From NCBI RefSeq assembly GCF_030463535.1, contig NC_132880.1, positions 39,031,342 to 39,095,341 of the forward strand: a stretch of 64,000 nucleotides of DNA, written 5' to 3'. Under the pieces are notes generated by a model. That model worked only from the letters and a program-made list of their open reading frames with translations, did no database searches and was not told the DNA's origin. Both the position numbers and the translations under genes were made by a program. This document shows positions 55,335-64,000 of this stretch, one piece after another. The stretch is from Salminus brasiliensis. Taxonomy: Eukaryota > Chordata > Actinopteri > Characiformes > Bryconidae. Each line of letters opens with the position of its first letter. Position 1 is the first letter of the stretch.

Positions 55335-58300
55335 ACCAACCTGGCCTCACACAAGCTGGATTTTCCCAAGGCACATGTTTGCAGGGACAAAATGTATATA
55401 AATGAATTGCATGGACCTACAATTGTACATCAGATTCCTGATTAATTAAAATAAGCTTGGATCATTCATGGAACATCAGTAACATTCCACTTTTAAGTAC
55501 TTAATCTTTTAAGAAGCCTTAACTGCAGCAAGCAGCATTTCTTTTGTGTTGTGTCCTAAATCCTTAAGTGAGCTATCAAGTGTTCTACAGCACGGCTTTT
55601 AGCCACTGCAGTATTTGTGTATAGATATTACATGATTGTTAGCTCGCTATGTTACAGAGCACCCGCATTTGAAATGTTAGATTGTCAGATTGTCTTCCCT
55701 TTTAGAGAAGACCTCTGAGTACGTATTTCAGCCTGTTACCGTTAAAAGTAAACATGTTGCTTCATTCGGAGGGGCTGAGTTGCTAAACCGCTGTTGGCTG
55801 AAAATGGATCGTTTTCTTTTATTTACGGTGAGTAATTGCAAGCACTTCTCTCTGTTTGGTAGCTCTAGTGCAGGCCATACTGGCCTGAATCAGGCCACGA
55901 CCCGCTGCAGAAGTAGCCCTATTGTTTACTGGTAGGGGAAGTGTCCATTCTCTTCGAGCTGTGATACTTCACAAAAAAAGCAGACCATGTGGGCTATGTT
56001 GGAGTGCTGATTTGCACCGTTGACACGGTTTGTCCTCATTTATTAGATGAACTAGTTTCAGGCAGACCTGCCTTCATGGAAAAGACTACAGGGAGGCAGT
56101 TTGTGCCGACTTGCAGTACCTCCAGGTTGATAGCTGGTAGACTGTGGCGTATCACAGGCATAGATATAGATAAGTATGTGACCTAATTTTTGGACCTAAA
56201 CTTTTTCACAGCCTGTGTGTGAATCCCACTGCACATGTCAGATGCCTACTTAACAGGCCCTCCAGCACAGAGGCGCATAGACTTACAGTCTTATAGTCTT
56301 ACAGTGTTACAGTGCTCAGGCCTGTGAGCCAGCCTTCTGTACTGTCCTGCTGACAGTCGTTGTTAATCTTTTAATTGTGTGATGGATTATGAGTGGTATG
56401 AAGGAGCGCATATGAGCACAATGTTTATTTTCCACATAGCCTGAAAGGACCTCGGTCATCTGTAGTGGAGGCTCTGACCTGCAGCCCGCCGTTCTTCAGT
56501 TCTTCGTTTCCACTATCCGTTATAGACTATCGAAGCAATATGCTGCTGATCTCCTTCTCTCATTCGAACCCTTTCACCTCATGATGAAAGAAGTCATTGA
56601 AAGGCATTTAAACCCCCTGTGCTCTTTTACTTTTACAGAGAAGCTGTTTAGAGCAGAAAAGAGTTCAGTAGCGGGGCAGGATAGATGTAATGGAACGTGA
56701 AGGCTTGTAATTATGGTAATGTGTTGTTTTTTTGTTTTGTTTTAGTTGGTTGCTTTTTTTTTTTTTTTTTTGCAGGGTGGGGAAAAAAGAAAGGGATTAT
56801 CCTCGTTTAAGGCCTGTGTGGTTTCATCACTAATGAGTGGTGCAAAGCGTTTAGCTACAGCATTGTGTCTGTCTAATCCTGTCGGCCAGTGCTGGCTCCA
56901 GCATGCACAGCGGATCTCCAGCCCTGCTCGCTGGCTGACTCTCTCTGAATGAACCTCCAGCTCCACTCACGAGCTCAAGTGGTGCGAGTGCACAACCCCT
57001 ACAGGCACGCAGCACATTTACCTTGGAAAATGAAACCAGGCTTCCCTCCGAGATTTCATTATCTATTTAATGATCTTTGTGTCTAACAAAACAAAAAAGC
57101 TGCATGGTCTCATGGCCACTGCCTGCGTGTAGTGACACGCATGAGGCCTTATGCGACAGGAGTTTCTGTTGAATTTCATAGAGGAACACTGATGAATTCC
57201 CCTTGTTTTCCATGACACAGAGACTGAAAGAGTGAATGGATGGCCTAGACATGTGCACTATCCTCCAGTGTTTATTTTTACATTTGGGGAAACGTGCTCT
57301 TCCACTTCCTTTTTCCTCGTTGACTTTACATGGACTAAGCCAAAGCAGAGGTTTATTTTTTATTTTTTGTTTCAGTACTGCTCTTCAGCTGGAACCGCGA
57401 AGCATATTTTCAAGATCTCAGATCTCATATACAATGCTACCTTAGCTCGGCAGGAGGCCAGGCTCAGTAGACGAGAATCATGCCCTGATTCCCAATGCCT
57501 CCCAGTTTTCAACTGCTCAGTCCTCACCTTATGGACCTTAACATGGCAGGACTTCAACTGTTTTATCGTCTGATAGAGTTCTGTATTGCTACGCTGTGGT
57601 GAATGTAATAAGGAAGCGGACCTCGGTGATTAAACTGAGATTCGTGATCCTGACAGTCATCTCTTACCCTGATTACCTAATATTTAGTTTATTTTTCACT
57701 GTGAGGTATGTTTCGTAACCCACGTATCTGAGCCATTCAGTGCTTTTTATAGCGCTGAATATTTCTGAAAGAACAGTTTGGTTTTTTTGTTCTACCCAAA
57801 GCTGCCCACTCCATCCCACTCTGCGTTAAGTACCGCTGAGGGCAGCACTGCCCTCACGTTGAGCGTTCATAGCTGTTTAGATATATTATAGTGCTTGGGC
57901 TTTGGAGCCTGCTGAATAAAGGTTTTCCAGGCCAGTCCCTGGAGAGATCCACACCACTCCCTCCTCCTCAGGCCTCTGCCACCAGCCTGTTTGGAAGGAC
58001 AATGGAGACAGAGCGGCTGTTCCTATGGTTTCCCCACCCGCATCCCCAAACAAGGCTAGTCATCAGGGTCGAAGGACAAACTGTGTGCACCATTGTGTGC
58101 TGCCCACAAAGCCAGAGGTCAGCTGCGTGTTCTAACAGAGGGCTCGTCCTTGCCATGCAAACCCGGTCACGAATGGAAATGCTCATTCATCTGACTCCAT
58201 CCTATTGATTTCTTCCATGTTCTTCGGACCACATGTAGTGATCAGTGAGCGTTTCCTTATAGCAGTGGTTAGCAAGCTTGGCCCTGGAGCACCCTGCCCT

Positions 58301-58495
58301 GTGTCTTGTTTGCCCTGCAAATATTTTCTTCTTCTAGCACCCCTGATCCTGACTGAAGTTAAAATGGTGTGTTGAAACAAAAAAACAGGGTGCATAACTA
58401 GCTCTTTTTGTTGAAAGCCAGGACCCCATATTGGGCATTTCCGAGACCTCTCATTCGACATGTGTCTGGTCTTCTTGTTTATAATAGAACATATC
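55335..58495. other. presumed intron, mostly unannotated
   Basis: It contains poly(T) at 56754-56771 and, at about 58263-58390, a fragment (CAGTGGTTAGCAAGCTTGGC, CCTGGAGCACCCTGCC) of a dispersed fish repeat. Around 57000-57230 is a complex non-repetitive block that could be conserved. No exon. Confidence 0.35.
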
Positions 58496-58499
58496 AGTC

Positions 58500-58502
<3 letters not shown>

Positions 58503-58560
<58 letters not shown>

Positions 58561-58575
58561 GTTTGTTTTTTTTTG
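58503..58575. repeat. (TA)n followed by poly(T)
   Basis: About 22 TA units, then a T-rich run with G interruptions. Confidence 0.95.
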
Positions 58576-58579
58576 TTTA

Positions 58580-61555
58580 TGCGACAGAATATGAATGCAT
58601 CACACAAATGCCCGTCTCGTTTTCGTGAAGTAGTGTTTCCAAACATAGTGTCCATAGGCAGTTTACTATGTAGCACATTTTTATATAGTGAATGACTTAA
58701 CGAGTGAACTATTCAGAACAGCTAAACTAACATGGGGTAAAACGTAGCACACATTTCATGTAGTTAAACAGGTCCAAGTAGACTGGGCTTTTGATCATTT
58801 TCTCCTGCTCTTATAGCAACTTCATTTGTACGTTTTGACCATATTCAAACAGATAATTCTCAAAAAGAATGCGAAGACTATTGTGTTCCATTGTGATTGT
58901 CTAACCAAACTGAAATACGGAGTTAGTTGTAACTCACTGTTATATGTAAGCTTCCCATTACCAGTTCAGAGTATATATAAGATAGTATCTCCAAAAATCT
59001 CTCCTATGGGTGCCATGTACATAAGATGTGTCTCAATTGTATGTATTTGGATCCGGATATATTTATGTTAATTAGGTCTGAAAGCTAATTTGGCTCAAAC
59101 ATTGTATTGAATTTTTTGTTCTTGGATAAATGTACCCCTCCCCCCATTCTGATAATATGCTTTGGGGTAAGTTGTATCATTTATTACAAAGTTTTCTTAC
59201 TGCTGTAAGAAATTTCTTGTGAAGCTTTAGTCTTCATTAGTTCATAGGATGGACATTCTTTTTGAAGGAAAACTTCAGAGGCTCAGTAAAAGATACGAGG
59301 ACGATGGTCTTTGGGTTTGGCATCTGCAGGCCTTGTGTAAATGGCTTGACCAAGATTGTTATGAGATCCAGATCTTGCACATTGTTGGACTACTAGCAGC
59401 TGAGCTCACATTCCTGACAGGGAGCTGTTCTTCAGCCATAAACGACTGAAGCCCCTGGCCTAATCTCTCAGCTATGTCAATTACCCCTTTCGATGAGCCA
59501 AGAGTCACACTGGCCGGAGTCTTGTGGGGATGCGGAAGAAATTTCAAGGATTTTTCTCATCCTCATCCCATCTCTTCCCCCTTTTAAATAGATATAATTA
59601 AGTGGAAACGACTGCTGGGGTCTGACAGGGATTGATTTAGAAGAACTCTGTGTATCTCCATTTAATCAGGGCGAGAGGGAGTTTGCTGTGATAATCCATC
59701 CAGTCAGGTTAGGAAATCCTCTCTTCCTGTAGGCCACCTGCTGTGTGGTGCACTTGCATACTAGGGAGGCATTTTCAATATGTATCAGTAATTGAATTGT
59801 ATTTAAAGACACCAATAATGGCATGTGAGTACAATAAGCAGCAAGTTAAATAATCTACCAATCCCGAAAACATGCAAAAACACAGTCAAGCAGCCTGGCA
59901 TTACATACACAAAGTGGTCTACATTAAAATGATCCAGGGCTCTTCATTGCAAAGGATGATCTGTGACCTACTGTGCTTCTAATGCCTACAATCTAGGCCA
60001 GTTTGAGTGTAGGTTCCCCTGCATATAAGAAACAATCTGGGTCTCCCCTCCTTTTTTTCGTCTGGCGAGTGCCCACAGTCTCTTGCATCCTTCGATATTC
60101 TCTCCTGACCATGTTCAGTGTTTGCTGGTGCAGGGCGGTGCTGCCTCTGACCTGCTTAGCCTGTTGCCTGCTGAGCAGCTGAGCCTGAGACCAGAAGGTC
60201 ACACAGTTAGCAAATCTCTCTGCCTACCCTGCATCCATCAAACACACTCTCAGTTCAAGAAGCTTTAGCGCCACTGACCCTTTGAGTTGTCTGGCCTTTG
60301 ATCCCAACAGCACCTCTCAGCTCCCTTTAAAGACTCCATTAAAAACCCTGTGCTCACTACGTTCAGAATTTAAACGACAGCATCAAACTTTATTACTGCC
60401 GAATCCACAGATTTTTAGTGCAAGTCACTTTGACATTGTCAGGTCCTGGGAGCTAATATGCAGCTTGGAGAGTTCTGCTGCTATTTCTGCTCTTCCCTCC
60501 CTTCCTCAGCTTGGATAATGTTACAATGAGGCAGCGTGCTATTGAGAACACAAAGGGATTTCATGTGAAGGCTGCAAATTGTTTTTCCTAGTTTAAGAGC
60601 TGATAAAGCGGGTCCAGTGGCAGCTGCACGCTGCAGCAACATTACATAAGGCTACCGTCCTGTACTCCTGTGTTTTTAAAGTGGACTGTTTGGGAGGATT
60701 TCATCTAGATTAAAGGTGATTAATCTGATAGGGTTTGAATGTGACTTCTGCGGTATGCCCTTCCATGGTACAGGTAAACTCGTACAGTAGAACTTCCCCT
60801 TTGCGGTTGGCGTAATGGGATGTAGTATCTATTCAGCACTATCATGATTTCATAGCTTACTATAACGAGAGATGTTAAAAGTACAGAGAAAAGTACTTGT
60901 ACTTAAAGGTGTCAACGAACACATAACATAGCATAGTTTTAACACTGATGCGCTGAAGGGGTCGCTTTCTTAAATCTTACAAATAAAAATAAAATAAAAT
61001 TATGAAAAGTGATGGTGCTTTCCTTTGGGCTTGTGTTTAGCTTCAGTTTGGTAGTCAGCGGAGCCCATTTTTTTTTATCGAATGAGTGGATGTTGGAGGG
61101 AGGATATGGGAAAAGACATTCTGCTAGTGTTAGCTTTTAGCCTATTATGGATCTCCGTTTGCTTCCTCCTGGGTTTCGATACATTGTGTGCTGAGTTTAA
61201 GCTATCTTTACAGTTATCAGAGTATAGAGCTGGAACTGGAACAGTGGTGTGACATCATTCCCAGCTCCAACATCCACGGTAAATAAAATGCAGCAGAAGT
61301 CATAGGATTTGCATGGTGTTTTGGGAGCATGTAGTGGATTGTGGAGTATTGCTGTGGTATCTGTAGTCCTGTCCTAATTTACTTAATTTTGTTTTTTTTC
61401 TAAAATATGAGGAAACTCTTCATTTTAATCAGATTCTGCAGGCCTGGCGGAACATGTTGTGGGCACCATAATGCATGTAGGTGTGTTTGTGAATAACTAT
61501 CCTACTCAGCCGTAATTGGCTAAATCTTCCTGCTTAGCTTAGGCCCTGCTTTTAG
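58580..61555. other. presumed intron, nothing recognised
   Basis: No exon with supportable splice sites and homology was found. Confidence 0.35.
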
Positions 61556-61559
61556 TGCT

Positions 61560-61770
61560 GGCCCTCATGGGTCCGGTAGCACTCGGCTGAGACAGCCGCT
61601 GTTGGCAGGGGTAGGGGACGGGGGGCCCAGCCCTAAGCTCCTGGGGAGAGAGGGAGTGGAGGTACTGGACGCGACACACAGCTAATTGGAACACTGCGCA
61701 TCACTTGTGCATCTCCAAGGAGACGGCTGGCTCTTTAGCTGCGCAGGAGGAGTCTACTAACTCAGGTCAG
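61560..61770 (+). other. GC-rich block, possible alternative exon or regulatory element
   Basis: A local GC-rich, non-repetitive block (GGGTCCGGTAGCACTCGGCT...) ends CTAACTCAG|GTCAGCC at about 61764, a donor-like site. It has no ATG-led frame of length. It could be an alternative leader exon of the third gene, or simply a GC-rich element. Confidence 0.25.
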
Positions 61771-61774
61771 CCAT

Positions 61775-63210
61775 ATGTGTGTCTGTCTGTTTAAAGACGA
61801 GATGAGAGAGGCCTGTGGAGTTTAACCTTCAGCGCGAAATTTTCCCATGTAGCTATAATGTGGTTATTGGGTCGTTTTGGTTGATGTGGGGGGAAAAATG
61901 AATTTGTCACACCGTGTTTTCTTCAAAGTCTCAGTCTTGCAGCAGTAATGGCCCATGATGCGCCACACTGCGTGTGAATCATTCACAATTTCACTATAGA
62001 CTTCCTGTTCGATGTGGAACATCGAAATATTTTAAACAGTAGAACAGGCCTCAGTTCTAATTATAGAAGCATTCATTCTCTGTAGAGATGCTTCACAGAA
62101 GCCATATATCTGTCTTTGCTCACTTCGGCTCTCTCTTTCACACTCCAAAGACCTTGACCATCTACAGAGAGGGACTCCAAGTCTAATTTTACCGCCCATT
62201 CTGCACAGTGGTGGTTTGATGTGCTTACCCACCCAGTTCCTTGAGCCAGGCCAAATGTACGCTGACTGGTGCTGCTCCACTGATCTCCATAAAGAAGGCA
62301 GTTCTGCTCTGCCTGCCTGGCACCCAATAAAAACAGTCATACCCCTTTGCTGGCAGACCAGAACAGCCTGCCTGGGCCGTGAGAGCCCACGCTGGGCGGA
62401 ACCCACATATGCTGCTTGTCATCTTGTGACATGAGCCAATTAAACCATCACCCCCCCCCCTCCACTTTTAATGTGCACAGTGACAGTGGAAGCTTATGTG
62501 CTTGATGCCCTCCCTCTTCCTTTTCCCTCTTCAGCACTAAAGAGCAGCTGCTACTGTTGCATCAGTAATAAGGAGAGCGTTCACACTCGTCTAAAGGTCG
62601 TGAAAGCGGGAGAGGATGTGGGAAATTAAAGAAGCTAGAATGCTGTAATCAGCAGCTCTTGTTCAGGGTGGGTTATTTTTTTTGCCCTTACTCTAATTAG
62701 CACGCTGTGATTGTCTGAGACTGCAGTTCAGTGCTTTAGTTTTGAAGATGCAACCTGCTCAACATGTCAACACAACAAGGTATATCATAGGTGCATCTTC
62801 TGAGCTGCTACAGTGATGAAGTCCACCGGTTAGCTTCAGCTGAGGAAGAAAAGAGGTGAGCTGTTAGATTCTGATAAACTCACCAGGAAATGTATCAACA
62901 TTGTCTCATTAGTGTGCATGAATTGGCAGAAGGATTTCCAGTTGCCTGATAAAAAGTTTGGAGACATCTTGCTTTCTTTTGATGCTTGATGTCCACCACT
63001 GAGTATGAAAATAACCATTTTTTTTTTATTTACATGAACAGCTCTTTGCTAATACTGTTCGAACTTTTTCCATCTCTAAACTTCGTGTTTGTCATCATTG
63101 TGTCTTCCATGCTATAAACAGCAGTTTTTTGTAGTTCTTCTGGAGTTTGATAAACTGGATTAGCCTAAAAACCTCAGTGTTGCCACATTTCACAAAATGC
63201 TATTAATAAT
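61775..63210. other. presumed intron with a CNE-like patch
   Basis: 62530-62730 is non-repetitive with a TCTAATTAGCACGCTGTGATTG motif block of the kind seen in enhancers. The (C)10 run at 62452 and the short frames around 62032-62434 are not genes. Confidence 0.3.
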
Positions 63211-63214
63211 TTAG

Positions 63215-63605
63215 TATACAGCGATGAGCCTTAACAATAGCACCACCTGCCTAATATGGAGTAGGTCCCCCTTGAGCCACTACAACAGATATGACTATTC
63301 GAGGTATGGACTTCACAGGACCTCTAAAGGCGTGACCTCTGACACCAAGACGTTAACAGAAGATCCTTAAAGCCCTGTAAGGTGGGACCTCCATGGGTTG
63401 CATCAATAAGCCTTATGCACCTGTGACCCTGTCACAAGTTTATCGTTAGACCTTTCTTGGACCATGTTTATTAGGTACTGACCGCTGTGTACCAAAATAA
63501 ACAAACAAACAAACAAAAAAAGCACAAGACCTGCCTGATGGTTTGGAGATGCTCTGACCCAGTCGTCTAGCCATCGCAATCTGGCTGTTGTGAAAATAAT
63601 CAATG
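63215..63605 (-). mobile_element. Tc1-type transposon relic (minus strand)
   Basis: On the minus strand, GATTGCGATGGCTAGACGAC near 63580 encodes the MARRLGQSISK start of the transposase helix-turn-helix. The rest is frameshifted or deleted, and the terminal motif (complement of CAGCGATGAGCCTTAACAAT) is at 63219. It is the minus-strand counterpart of 22240 and 37384. Confidence 0.65.
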
Positions 63606-63609
63606 TTTT

Positions 63610-64000
63610 TCGCTTGTGTCATGTTCTGGTCGATTAGTGTTTTGGACCTCATTTACCTTCCTAAGAATTTTCTTTCATTTGTTTGAGTCCTAACAAAAAG
63701 TCTACGAGTCATGATGTGTCTTTAAATCTCAGAATTGTCCTCATCACCACCCCTAATTGTCCTCATAAATCCTAATCCTAATGAACAAATCCTAAATAAG
63801 AAAACATTGATTAGTGTCAGAACCTTTTCAAAAACTGCATAAGTGGGTTATTAGAAAATATATATTTCTAAGAATGATGTGGTTGATGTGTGAGACCCAT
63901 TAACTTTTGTTGAATGCTTCAAGCCAATGCTGCACCAAATCTGGTTAAACAGCACTAATTATGCTGTCTTTGTAATGAAGCACGCAGTTGGTCAGTGTTG
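63610..64000. other. window end, nothing recognised
   Basis: AT-rich sequence with no supported feature. Confidence 0.35.

Overview
This window looks like ordinary nuclear DNA of a teleost fish, probably an otophysan (characin or catfish type). The sequence is mostly non-coding. It has vertebrate split genes with GT..AG introns, long (GT)n, (TA)n and (GA)n microsatellites, tRNA-derived SINEs, and many non-autonomous Tc1/mariner-like and hAT-like elements of kinds common in fish. There are no bacterial-type operons, rRNA genes, CRISPR arrays or intact viral genes. Species assignment is an inference from the repeats and is not firm.

Two complete protein-coding genes can be assembled exon by exon, both on the + strand. 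The first (12417-30970, five exons, 219 codons) is the fish orthologue of human C18orf21/RMP24. This is a small zinc-ribbon protein of the Rpp21/Snm1 type linked to RNase MRP. The second (33576-38230, six exons, 221 codons) is RP9 (PAP-1), a nuclear CCHC zinc-knuckle protein linked to pre-mRNA splicing and to PIM1 kinase. Both are housekeeping RNA-processing genes in head-to-tail arrangement, with under 2 kb between the first gene's poly(A) signal (31720) and the second gene's start codon.

Two more transcription units are seen only by their 5' ends. A minus-strand gene appears to start near 10340, with a non-coding first exon ending in a good donor at 10161/10160. It lies beside an unusual promoter with four CCAAT boxes spaced exactly 33 bp apart. 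A plus-strand gene appears to start near 43050, with a non-coding first exon ending in a donor at 43249/43250. I find no convincing coding exon in the remaining 20.7 kb, so this is probably a very long first intron.

Layout: 1-10160 is the presumed intron of the minus-strand gene (repeats, an 0.8 kb polypurine tract, one CNE-like block). 10161-10560 is the CCAAT/GC-box promoter. 11100-12170 is SINE/MITE debris and a long (TA)n. 12200-31750 is C18orf21, including an 11.4 kb intron full of MITEs. 32588-33347 is a Tc1-like MITE followed by a 92-bp-arm hairpin. 33400-38850 is RP9. 38850-42912 is intergenic DNA with a CRE-palindrome-bearing block, a GCTGGT-type minisatellite and a MITE. 43000-64000 is the third gene's 5' exon and long intron, with a 21-bp minisatellite, a Tc1 relic, a duplicated 175-bp segment and several microsatellites.

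The most notable items are the 33-bp-phased CCAAT array, the paired ZNF143-like sites at the C18orf21 promoter, two long near-perfect hairpins (25580-25723 and 33153-33347), and a possible internal promoter of C18orf21 at 29.3 kb.
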